Shown here: positions 24,361-35,229 of the stretch, piece after piece
Layout of the letters: each line of letters opens with the position of its first letter
Numbering within the stretch: position 1 is the stretch's first letter
Origin: Pelodera strongyloides
Taxonomy: Eukaryota > Nematoda > Chromadorea > Rhabditida > Rhabditidae
Direction of reading: 5' to 3'
DNA length: 64,000 nucleotides
Assembly (NCBI GenBank): GCA_036852015.1
Contig: JAANDG010000131.1
Location: 103,501 to 167,500, forward strand
Notes under the pieces: generated by a model
Told to the model about the DNA's origin: nothing
The model's database searches: none
The model's input: only the letters and a program-made list of their open reading frames with translations
Program-made: the position numbers and the translations under genes

Positions 24361-25677
24361 ACTACTTTAAGACTTTTTATTAAACATTAAATTAAACATT
24401 TATTGCAATAATGCACACACCACAGAGGGTGGAAAATACAATTGAACGAACAACATAAATTTAAGAAACAGCCAAACGAAAATAATTCACAGGGAACATA
24501 ATACACACTACAACACCACACGGGGGAACAAGAACAAGAACACGTTTTCAATATCACCAAGATAATCACATATCAAATACTTCGAGTAAAGAATGGAAAA
24601 TTGCCAATTGAAGCCTGCCCACGCCTAACTTGGGGGGATAATAATAAATAATGAATATTCCAAAGGTATGTATACTGCTGTGAGACCTCCCCAAGCCTTA
24701 CAGAATTAATGTAAAACATTCAAATTTGGAGAAATGCAAAAAATGGAAAAGAACGGGTAGTTTTATAGAAATTCCAGGCTTTTTGGCCGGTATTTTGACA
24801 CCGGAACGGAAGTTTGCCGTTGTTAGCAAATGTTTGCCACAAAGCTTTGTGACTACAAGATGTATATATGGTACAAAATGCGCAGTGGGACCAGGATGCG
24901 AATACATAATGTCTCTAAGAGACACATGATGGTATCTGAAGCAAACCTACCAAATTCAGTCTTTCAAGTGCCACCTGAAATTGATTAGAAGTACGTAACT
25001 TCAGTATATCAGCAGGGAGTTGCATAAGCCAATTGGCCGAGCGAATAAAGAAACTATTTTTGAAAGCGTTGGCGTTGTTCCGTATGGACGGAAGACGGAA
25101 ATTATACAGTTTTGTTCGCCCATTAGTGGGCTTAGGCCGGAAGTATTTACTCCGGCTTAACCGGACTTCGCCGGAAAGAATCTTAAACGCAAGGACCAAT
25201 TCCTTGCGAATTCTCCTCTCCTGAAGCGAAACAAGACCTAAACGACATAAACGCTCACTGTAACTTGGAAGTTCAGAGTAAGAATGCACACCACATTTAA
25301 AATAAACAATGCGAGTAAAACTTGATTGCACACGTTCGATTTTACGAATATCCTTTAATTTAAAAGGGCTCCAAACTGAACTAGAGAATTCCAGTTTAGG
25401 AAGCGCCCACGTCTTAAAACAATGAACTAACACAGTAGGATCACGAATACGAACAATACGTAGAAGAATATGCATTTTCCAAACTGAAGAATTATATACC
25501 AAATTTAAATGCTCATTGAATTGAAGATTATTCTGTATTTTTACTCCTAGATCCCGAACTGAATTAACTTCCCCTAGAGGAGTATTTGCGATTTGGTAAA
25601 CACATTTAGCATTCCCAGTACCTATGTACAAAGAGTGACGTTTGTGGTAGGCTATTTGTGGTAGGCTATAAATAGCA
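24361..25677 (-). mobile_element. Second 5'-truncated LINE: C-terminal domain and 3' UTR
   Basis: 24915 to about 25677 encodes the last part of a different reverse transcriptase. Visible are VNSVRDLGVKI, FSSSVWSPFKLKDIRKIERV, then QSSFTRIV, and YSERLCRLGLVSLQERRIRK, ending in a stop at 24915. A 0.5-kb 3' UTR follows, ending with aataaatgtttaatt near 24395. A second copy of this 3' UTR lies at 33062-33425 on the opposite strand. The other LINE's truncated end directly abuts its tail, so the two insertions are adjacent or nested. The 5' end stops at a family 2 TTAA element. Confidence 0.75.
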
Positions 25678-27460
25678 GAAATATACTGTGAAAACCGCAT
25701 TGTTTGATGCCTAGAACTCACAGAGTTATTATCCGGCAAACTGTTCGGCCAGGTACCGTTGTCAGGATCAATTTTTGCGCTTTTAGGGCTTTCCTGTGTT
25801 GGAACGCCTCTTTATAATTGTAGGAATGATATATATTCGTTTGAACATTATTACGTTGAGAAAGAATGCAAGGGAACGGATAAACCGTAAAAACTAATTT
25901 TTGCGTTACTGACTACGGTACCTGGTCGAACTGTTGTGCATAGAATATCTCTTCGAGTTCTAGATGCAAATGAATGCGGTTTTCACAGTAATATTTCTGA
26001 GATACCGGACATTCTGCCCAAGTAAATTGAAGAAAACGTTTTTCTCGTGAGCCTCTCCCTTTAACCGCCGGTTTTCAGACACGCACTTTGGCTAGCGCTG
26101 CTAAGGAAATCATCCCCCTATTAAGATTTCTTGGTCAGCCACTCTCCATCGACCATCCATGGATAACTCAGCAGGGTATGTTAAAGCGCATTTATAGACA
26201 TACAAATTGCGCAAAATAAATGCGAACTAGAGTTTCCATACCAGATAGGAATTTAAATATGCGACTGAATATGTAAACTCGTATGTTCTATTTGCTTTAC
26301 ATGCATATGTCGTTGTTCTATGCTATTTACCGATATCTGCATACATAAGTTGAAATTTCCCCCTTTAAAACTGGTGATGAACTTTGAAATTCGGTTTCTT
26401 TTAACTGGGGGACTTTGGACAGCTTTTGTTATTGTTGCTTCCGTAATGGACACCACACATTCTATTAATACAGCATAACTTCAAAAAGGGGTTGCATATC
26501 CCCTTTAACTGGTGGTCTTTCTTTCAGATAACCGGCCCATTAATTGGCGGAACCGGCCCATTAATTGGCGGAACCGGCCCATTAATTGGCGGTCGTTGGA
26601 CCTGCATTTTGTAGCCTGCCCAGATCAAGATGGAAGGAACAGACGAGCGACCGTTCGTTTATTTCACTTTTTAGTAGTAGTTAACCGAAATGTCTGCTCC
26701 CCCTGGCTCCTGGAGCCGGGTCGTCGCTCCGACGCTCCATTTAATTTGTGCTCGCCGTCGTGGCCTTCGGCCGTCGAAGGCCGCCCACTCCTTAGTCGGT
26801 ATTTTAACTGAGCTTTTCCATCTCGGAATCCCATCTCGGAATAGTCGTACAGTAAAGAAATAGCATGGTAAGGCGGAGGCCGAGACAATTCCGAGATGGG
26901 TGTTTCCCCATAGTTTCTTTGGCCCGATTCGTCGCGGTACCCTTCCGCGGCTGCCCCGATTCCGATTTATCCGCAACGTCACTAGGAAGTTCGGAGCGTG
27001 CCGGTGAATAGTCCCCATAGTTGCTTTGGACCATTTGGACGGATTATGGTTTTGCCAGGAAGTCACTGTGTAGCCATTAAATTGCTCTATAACATTGCTG
27101 GTCATAAATGCCTGCAATCTCTCATTTATGCCCTTTTCTTATTTCCTCTCGATGTCTGCACGTGATGGTGAATCGTGCAACTTTGGTATGAGAGGGTTAG
27201 AAAAGTTTATCAAGGAAATGTTAAGCCTTTTAATTTACTCGTTTCAGTGTGTTCAAGGCTCTCTTCGCTAACGATAGGGACGCGCTCGACTCATTTAATG
27301 ATGCGGAGTTTCTAAAACTCGACAACCGGCCGGTGGTGGTTTTATATTCGAGGAGAGGACGGAATGGCAACGGAGTAGCGCAGAGGCAAATTCGCGTAAG
27401 TTAAAAATGGCTTTCTTTTGTTTAGATGATTTGTTTTTGTCTTTTTTGCAAGCGAGCATT
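25678..27460. repeat. Tandem copy of the 20466-21898 exon block
   Basis: Matches 20466-21898 closely, starting inside a family 2 TTAA element and ending at gcaagcgagcat. Differences: a 21-bp unit tripled at 26530-26592, a net 41-nt deletion near 26615, about 340 bp of extra sequence at 26843-27186, and strong divergence limited to the exon at 27248-27395. Confidence 0.85.
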
Positions 27461-27756
27461 ATTAAAATTATAAACTAGTCGCTTATCTCTTATTGTAGGG
27501 GTGTCTCGAGAGAGCGGAAGATTTTGACCGCAATTTGAGAGATGTCGACATCGATTTTTCATCCGCCTTTGAAGCTACTTCGCATGAGCATTGTATTCAG
27601 GCTATAATTTCCATGCGTGATTTCGGAGATGGTCGCTTAGTTGAGAGTCTCTCTCGAGAATGGTTTCGACTTTACAAACTCAATCATTTTTTAAACATCG
27701 AGTCACTAGAATTTGGAATCTCCTTGACGAAGCGACTGTCCGCAGCTCAATTATAG
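26079..27756 (+). pseudogene. Duplicated exons of the unrecognised secreted gene, partly broken
   Basis: Exons matching 20866-20962, 21315-21453 and 21692-21839 recur as 26079-26175, from 26528 and 27248-27395. They are followed by an exon 27499-27756 with no counterpart after the first block. The 26528 exon is frameshifted by its 41-nt loss, while 27248-27395 is open (PVVVLYSRRGR). The last exon reads GCLERAEDFDRNLRD... and ends at 27756. A second frame over its end (RIWNLLDEATVRSSI..., to 27832) also looks coding, so a further frameshift or tiny intron is likely. It may be a dead copy, or an alternative 3' end of the upstream gene that skips the broken exon. Confidence 0.5.
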
Positions 27757-28079
27757 AATCGTTCAAATCGAAAATTGACGCTCTCGACCTCGTTGAGTTG
27801 AGTGACCAGGCAGATTGCAATATTGGTGCTTGAATGAAATTTATATATTCTCATTTTCTCGTTCATTGTTCGTGTTTTTTTCTTTGCTTGTTTTTTTGGT
27901 GCATTATTATTGCCTTTTTGTCTTTCGGCTCTTCTGAGCACTTTACTTTGCAATTATGTGAAATAAATTTTGCAATTGCAGTTTTGCAATTCTCGTAGGA
28001 CCTGTCGAAGTCTTTCTGTTTTGATGATATTTGACCATTTTTGAGTGTCATGGTTTGTGCGCGAAATTTTCAGTATTTA

Positions 28080-28577
28080 TTGTGGGGTATTGGGAGAGAC
28101 AAGGTCATTGGAGAGTGAGCGCTCTGCGCCTGCAACTAAGTGTAGTTTGTAGTTCCCCCAGTATCACGACCCTCATACCGTAGTCTCTATATTTGATAGT
28201 CCAAATACTGATGCAATCATTACTTAAATATTTCTTCTTTTGAGTTCGGGAATCTTTATTTTTAATTGCGTGCAATTGTTTCTATTAGGCAATTGTTTTT
28301 ATAATGATATCCTTTCGCCAAATGTTTCGAAGAGTGAACGCGTTGCGTGTTACGTCATTCTAGGCGCTGCAGCGGTGTAATGGCTATATTACTACTAATC
28401 ACGAAATCGGCGGAAAATGTCCACAATGTAAATGTAGACGTGCAGGCCGAGTATAAGTAGACTGTAGGACTGTTGGACATCGGTTATTTTTTTAGAGCAG
28501 TTATGATCGTCTTTTGTAGCAATGACAAATAAAGAAAGATCGAATGGCATTCAGAAACCTTCCGAGTATTTCACAGC
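28080..28577 (+). mobile_element. Possible LTR of a retrotransposon
   Basis: The stretch begins tgtggggtat and ends tatttcaca. It holds a TATA-like tataagtag (about 28453) and aataaag (about 28529) in LTR-like order. Leader-like sequence rich in purines follows. No gag or pol frame and no second LTR were seen in the window, so this is tentative. Confidence 0.3.
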
Positions 28578-29149
28578 AGCGTAATCGGAAGCGCGTCGTC
28601 AAACATGGTAGTAAGGATTCCCAAGCAACATATTCAGATCTTTAGGTCACGAAATAACAGTGCGCACGGGCGCATAGCTTACTAGGTAGGTAACCAGCGA
28701 ACTTCACGGGACGGAGGTCAACCATCGGAAGAGCTACGAAGGACGATCGAAACGAGACAAGTGAACGGAAGAGCGCGCAGGACTAAAGAAGACAACGCGC
28801 AGCACACACAAAAGCCCACACCACACCTAAAAGCCCAGTACTTTCGAATAAACTACTTGGAAGCAAAATGCGCTTTTTTTGCCATACATCGAGACGATCG
28901 AGACCCCATAAGGACTGATAACTGCGGCTAACTTTCCTTTTTTCACAGAAGGCGCACGAGAATGCAGTAAGTGTGAGCCTGCCTGCGGTGTGGCAGGTTC
29001 AGCGTTCGCTTCGGCGATAGTGCGCAATGTGAAAGCGAAATAACAGCCGGTTTTCGAAGCGGATTTTAAATAACTGCGTTTCCATGTTTAGAGAAGTAAA
29101 AAACTAATTGACTTTCAATAAATACATAGAAACATGGAACATCTCTGAT
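28578..29149. other. No gene seen
   Basis: Purine-rich DNA that could be the untranslated leader of the possible LTR element. A worn family 1 MITE arm (agcgaaataacagccggttt) is at about 29033-29060. Confidence 0.4.
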
Positions 29150-29957
29150 GATTAACGGCATGTTCGCGGCGGCTATATGTGCTTTAGCAGTTCGCTCCGC
29201 AAAAGTGGCGGCTATTCGACGAAGATATACCCGCCGCGAACTCGCTGGAAACAGGCGAACATGCGGCGGCTCTCAGATAGCCGCCGCGAACTTGCCTGTT
29301 TCGGGCGAAAATGCGGCGGCTGTCGGGTTTTGTGCACACACGAGAGATAAGGCACGCTTTGCTCTTTTTAAGCTTGGCAGCGACAGCTTTCGGTTTAATT
29401 ACCCAAGTTTGAGGTTAGCTTGAACACCCCCGACCGATACTATGTTTCGATCGATAGATACAATTTTGGAACTTTGCCTTACATGGGAAACTAAAAACCC
29501 TGATTTCGCCCCGATCAAGTCCCTCAAAAAATCGGGCCGTGATCGGGGCGAAATCGGGGTTTTTCGACAAATGATCGGGGCTTTGGGAAATAATCGGGGC
29601 GAAATCGGGGTTTTTCGACAAATGATCGGGGCGAAATCGGAGTTTTTTGAAAGAATCGGGGCGAAATCCGGCCTTGTTCCCAATTATGCCCCGATTATTT
29701 GTGATCGGGGCGAAATCGGGACGTGATCGGGCTTTTTGTGGGGTTTTTTGAAAGAATCGGGGCGAAATCGGGTTTTTTGACAAATGATCGGCGCGAAATC
29801 GGGGTTTTCACTTTCCTGTGTAGGGTATTTAGGGGTCGATTACATACATTTTTTTGGGGCTCCGCCGCCCCGCACTCAATGATTGTCGCGCATGGAGACT
29901 TCTCTTGTCGCTGAATAGCCGCCCTATAGACGCCGTGAATATGCCATTGAGAACGTA
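29150..29957. repeat. Inverted-repeat element with a nested expanded MITE
   Basis: Outer ends ggcatgttcgcggcggctat (about 29158) and atagccgcc...gccgtgaatatgcc (about 29917-29953) are inverted. Inside, 29488-29825 is a second element with tacatgggaaa and ttttcactttcctgtgta ends, whose middle is a run of gatcggggcgaaatcgggg units. The compact form of that inner element is at 58689-58792. Confidence 0.6.
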
Positions 29958-30065
29958 GATGTGAAAAGTTTAAAAACCGGCTGTCCTACAATGTAAGCTT
30001 CCTTCAGGGCAGGTACGTTCGCACTAAAAAGCAGGAAGTTTTGAACTTAATCTGGAACGCTCTGA

Positions 30066-30989
30066 ATGACGAGGTCCCTTGGTCGCGGGAAATGTTTCAA
30101 TGATTTGGAGTACAAGATCACCTACGATACGAATCAAATCACCGCCAGGACGAAAGCCGAAGTGGGTGTTATTATGTTATGTTCTTTGTTAGTTATATTG
30201 TAAATTAGTCGTGGCTCTTTGGGTCTGTTGTATTTTGCATTGTGATTTGTTTTCCAAAATTTTGTCATAATGACTACCTTTCATTTCAGAAGAAAAAGGC
30301 AAAATCACCGTCGGGCAACCTAACACTACCACTCGCACCACATTTCGTCGAATTGGAAGCTGCAATGAAAAAAGAGATGGAGAAACGTCGCAAAATGGAG
30401 TTGGATAGGAAATTTAAAAGAGGATTTCGGAACGTAGGTTCCATACAGTACTTTTCCTTTTTTTGTTTGAATCGGAGTTGAACTTTTTTTTTTGAATCGG
30501 AGTTGAACTGTAAATGTAAGAGAGGAAAACCAACATGCGAGTTTACTGTAAGATTGTAAGAGACTGGACTTGTACTGCAGCCATTCCGGCGGCGCTATTA
30601 CTGAGCAATTGATGCTGGGGTACAGGTTGGTGCGTAAAACACGCACGAAGCACCTCCGGAAGCAATTAGTAATTAATGTGTTTGAATTTGACAATTTGAC
30701 CCAAACATGATGTTTCTAACTGTTGTAAGTTAAGGAAACTAGGAAACCATGTCCGACCACCTCCATTTACGCACGGAATGTTTACCCTGAATTCTGCATT
30801 GACATTGATGGTAAGCTAGCAGTAAGATGTTCCGTCTTTCAGAATAAGAAGGGCAAGCACTTTCCATGCTGCTTTCTCAGTAGCAAACCGGAAAGGGCAC
30901 CCCCAGTGATTACTGAAAGAGCTAAGGGAGGAGTGGAGCGAGCGGTTGATGTGTCCGATGATCCGACTCGACTCCAGTGCCAGGGCCAG
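30066..30989 (+). CDS. Lysine-rich orphan protein, three exons, 3' end not found
   Basis: Exons 30066-30161, 30290-30433 and 30843-30989 all keep phase 0. They are bounded by GAA|gtgggt, tttcag|AAG, AAC|gtaggt, tttcag|AAT and CAG|gtgaga. The ATG follows an in-frame TGA. The product starts MTRSLGRGKCFNDLEYKITY, has a basic helix (ELEAAMKKEMEKRRKMELDR, then KFKRGFR) and later KKGKHFPCCFLSSKPERAPP. The Lys/Arg-rich helix suggests a nucleic-acid-binding or coiled segment, which is an inference. No terminal exon was identified; read-through of the last donor would stop after eight codons. Another open stretch just upstream (30009-30075) may be 5' untranslated or an earlier exon. Family unknown. 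Confidence 0.45.
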
Positions 30990-31499
30990 GTGAGAGTATT
31001 TTCTGTTTCCTGAAGTGTGTGTGCTCGCCTAAATCGCCTAAAGCAGTCGGTATCATACTTGATCGCGTTGTTTGTAAAGCGCAGTTCGATCAAGTATTAT
31101 GCTTCAGCTTAGTGTGTTTCCCATATTATAAGCAATTTGTATGCTTTTCTGAGTCACCCCTTTGTTTATTTTTGGTATGTGTAGTTCAAAAATCACAATC
31201 AGTACAAAAACTTTCCAAATAAATAAAGGCTCCCAAAGTGTGTAGTCTGCTGATATTGGATAGACTTGATAAGAATCCCCGTTTTATTCGACAACTGGTG
31301 CACAGTAGCTCTTTTCACTCCCCTAGCTTAGTTTATTTATTTACTAGATAATGTACGGTAGCTATCTATAACACGTGCGTGGGGTTGTTTATTTTTCATT
31401 TTGACATCAGCGCAATTGTTGTTCTGCCTTGCCTTTAGCTTAAGTTAACTGTTTATTAAAAAAGTGTTGTGTGTGCATCGTAATGCTGTGGTGCTCCAC
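30990..31499. other. No gene seen
   Basis: AT-rich DNA downstream of the orphan gene. A short inverted pair around 31058-31107 (cttgatcgcg...cgatcaag) is the only structure noted. Confidence 0.45.
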
Positions 31500-32360
31500 G
31501 ATAATCTAACAAAACTGTGGTATGGACTGCCCCAGGGGCTATATGTTGCCTCCAAGAGGTTGTTTTATTTCGGAATAGGGTGTAACACTGGCAGACTGGC
31601 ATCATATGCGTGCTTGCTTTGTTGGAGTATGGCTCCAGTTTCCTGCCCCATGGGCGGTAGGCCTCCAGGAGGTGGATCGCTTTTCGATTATGATTATAGA
31701 GTGTCGCTCTATGTTTTACGTTAAGAAACAGTTTGGCTCTAGATTTCTTTTCTATATTTCGGAGAATGGCCCCCTTTTATTGCCCCAGGGGCGGATGTCT
31801 CCAGAATGTCGTTTTATTGGAATAAAATTCGACTCTAGAATTAAGTTTTCTACTTTCTAATTCTGTGTATCAAGTTGGAGTCTGGCTCACATTCATAGCC
31901 CAATGTGCACATGCCTTGGGGACGCCGTTTTTGTGGTGTTTTGACTCTATATTTACTTTTTCTACTTTTGTTTAATCGGTTGGAGTTTGGTTCCTACTTC
32001 TTGTCCCAGGGGCGGTCACCTTCCGGTTACCATTTTGTTGAAATAAGGTTTGACTCCTAATTCATATTCTCTACGTTTTGTTTAACTAGTCTGATTATAG
32101 CTCCCATTTGTTACATCAAGGATGGATCTATGGATGCCTCCAGTAGAGGGTTTTTATTGGTGATAAATCTTGTCCCTAATCTGGATTTGCTTAATCAGCG
32201 TACGATGTGCCTTACACTTATTGCCATAAGGCGGATGCCCGGTGCCTCTAGGAGGACGTCTTTATTGAAAAAGAGTTTTTTCTAGAAAAAGTTAACCGCA
32301 TTGCTACGTACCGCGTCGGTGTACCCAGTCTGAGTACGTTTTCCTTATTTGGATTTCTCC
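31500..32360. repeat. Decayed tandem array, about 105-140 bp period
   Basis: About seven diverged units share, in order, a ttgccccaggggcgg palindrome, gcctccaggagg, a tttttattgg/ttattgaaa segment, tttgactcta...ttttcta and gttggagt. Copies of the palindromic core start near 31528, 31643, 31778, 31896, 32004, 32115 and 32220. No long frame is conserved between units. Confidence 0.65.
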
Positions 32361-33061
32361 CGGAGGCGGTATTAATTGATTTTGGCACGACCTATATTTC
32401 CAAGAATCTTCAATGGAATGTTGTTTTATTTCGGCCCCTTTTTACCTCAGTGTGATTGCTGCCGAATGGAAGCTCGCATCAGATGGTGAAATATTGCCCG
32501 ACTATTGCTGTTTTAACGCCGTACATATTACATATAGAAGGTTGCATGGCGTTGCATAGTTGGTTTTCCACTAAAGTTACATTTCGAGCGGGTCAATTTT
32601 CCACGTGTGTAGTTTTGTGGTGCACTCTGGGCTGTGTTTTGTTGTCATTGTCATGTTAGCATGTTTTTGTCATGGATTGGCGAGGACTCCAGATTCCCCT
32701 ACATTGTTAATCTTACGGTTCTTTGCTTTCAACTTCTTGGCGCTTTTCGTTGCTTTAAAGCAGAACAAAGTGCATTTTCTTGTGTTGGACCTCTAGTATC
32801 GGTTGCTGACATACACAGGTCGTATCAGGGGATGAGGGTGTTCCTCGCTTGTAGCGTGTAGGCATAGATTCTGGTATACAGTTAGGGTTGCACGGCTTCA
32901 GGCAGATGGCCTCGTTGAACATATCGTGTTTGTGTTTGTACTACTTATTTTTACTTTTTTTTTTCTTTATCCCTACTGCATATTGGGAGTTTCTCGTGGC
33001 TTACCCATCCGTGCATGAGAAATAGGATAGCGACATTGCTAGCATCTTTCGAAGCGGTATT

Positions 33062-33425
33062 TCTTTTCCATTTTTTGTCTTTCTCCAAATTTGAATGTTT
33101 TACATTAATCCTGTAAGGCTTGGGGAGGTCTCACAGCAGTATACATACCTTTGGAATATTCATTATTTATTATTATCCCCCCAAGTTAGGCGTGGGCAGG
33201 CTTCACTTGGCAATTTTCCACTCTTTACTCGAAGTATTTGATATGTGATTATCTTGGTGATATTGAAAACGTGTTCTTGTTCTTGTTCCCCCGTGTGGTG
33301 TTGTAGTGTGTATTATGTTCCCTGTGAATTATTTTCGTTTGGCTGTTTCTTAAATTTATGTTGTTCGTTCAATTGTATTTTCCACCCTCTGTGGTGTGTG
33401 CATTTTTGCAATAAATGTTTATGTT
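33062..33425 (+). mobile_element. LINE 3' UTR copy
   Basis: Nearly identical, in reverse orientation, to the 3' UTR of the LINE at 24361-25677. It ends with the same aataaatgttt tail. No coding part of the LINE is attached; 32361-33061 upstream shows no recognisable frame. Confidence 0.75.
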
Positions 33426-34276
33426 TTATGTTTATTTCATACGTAAACCTATGTCAGACTCCTACTTGTAACGCCGATTCTCCAGGCGATCGTAATTTAT
33501 CACAAATTGTTATTTGTTTATGTTTAGTAATACGCTTAGTTAAGTCTCAAGACAACTTTTATTTTATGATCTCGAGCGTTTTTCGTGCCTATCGGAGCCC
33601 TTATCCAAAAGTTTTAACTTCATACGGTAATTACCGGAATGGTTTTTCTGTATAACGGATCCAAAGCTACGTTTTGGTGTCTTTGTACTATTACAAGATT
33701 GACAGCCAGATAGCCGGGCTCATTGTCAGGGCCAGGACTGGAATTTCTCGGCTTGTGCGTTATTCGTGGTCGTGAGTGGTTGTGCTTTCTTGTACATAAT
33801 CCTTCATTTCCACATTATGCGTACAAAGAAACAACGGTTCGGATCATCTGGTTCCATGTGTTCATAAGTGACTACATCGATCAATCTTTACTGAGATATT
33901 CGCTTGATTAAGTAGCGTTTTGCTTGAAGAATTGTTCACTTTGTGCTTGATTTGATGGTGACCTATGTTCTAGCTATGGTATCGTTTCGTTTCAACTTTT
34001 ACAATCGGGTACTAGTATTGTATGAAAGTTTAACCGGCGCAGCGTAAGCGTATACGCTTTAAAAACTCTTATACCTGGACTCAGTGTATACACTCAACGC
34101 TACCACACATAACTAGGCCTAAGCGTTTGTTTGCATACTTCCCAGAGGGCTTTATTAATTGACCCTGAATAAACGCCTTACCCTTATGTGTGTATATGGA
34201 CCGTTGGTGTAAAACAGCAGTTATGCAAAACGAAGCAAGAGAGTAGCAAAGCTACTCACGTAGCGTAGTGGCATAA
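33426..34276. other. No gene seen
   Basis: AT-rich spacer between the LINE tail and the start of segmental duplication copy B. No phased exons found. Confidence 0.45.
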
Positions 34277-34444
34277 CGACTAGTTGTTTTTAATAGGGTC
34301 GTCGATTGGGTTACGCATGAATGTGTATTTCAAATAATCTACGTAAGTATAGTAAGTTTATCAAAGCCATTTTAAGGTAGAAATGTCCGCGCCGGTCATC
34401 CGTGGCAGTCGTTACTCTGATCTGTCTTTTAGCATAAGGCTGAG

Positions 34445-34581
34445 CTGAGGCCATTTCACCACCACACAGGGAGCCCTCCATAGGCTCACTTGTGCTCTGA
34501 ATCTCTTTTGCTCTCGCACTTGTTAGCTATCCCTCGCGAGGCCAGGGAGGGCTCCCTACTTGTTGGTGAATACGGCATCAG
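34445..34581. repeat. Inverted-repeat element ending in TTCACCA, copy B
   Basis: Orthologue of 7899-8037. The right arm (tgttggtgaatacgg) is intact, while the left arm has changed to ccatttcaccacca. Confidence 0.6.
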
Positions 34582-35229
34582 AGCTTTGTTTGGATCGCAC
34601 GCTCTTGAGGTGAAAAACGTTTATTAATTAATAAAGGACAGTGTAGCTTGTCAATAGCACACACACAATTTATTATATTTATTACACTGAAAAGTAAGTG
34701 AAATGAAAGAGATTAAGAGAGAAACCCGTGAACCCGTGAAAAGAAAAGTACAGTCGAAATCAGAGGGAGTGAAAAATACGCTAGCAAAAAATCATAGCAA
34801 TTCACTTAAAATTAGGATCAATGTCTATTAACAAAATGAAACCAAACTAACTCCTCCTAGCAAGACAAACATAGCAGTTGTCGCGCAAAAGAAAGCCGTG
34901 TGGCGAAATCCTCAAGCTAAGTTGCGCGCGAGAAGGTTCACAATTCCAGTTGGCGCGTCGGCGGCACACGGCGCGGTGCGGGACGTGCGCCACAAGTGTG
35001 CCTCAGGTACGGCCAACGGAAAAGTGCGGGCTTCCTCGAGACGCTCTACAGCAAGAATCCAACCAGTTCACTATATCATATCTAACGTTGGAATCTGACA
35101 TTGGTATTCGAGAAAGGTATTCATCTTATGAAGTGATATTTTATCAAAGAAAATAGTTCATTATAATTATCTTACTTTTAATTATCTTAATCTAAGATAA
35201 TAGCTAAACTTTGTGGTACTAGTCGTGCG

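Noticed and set aside
29415..29783. Overlapping frames with a repeated FAPI/GAKS-type pattern
   Set aside because: Produced by the internal tandem repeat of a MITE; open in both strands for the same reason.
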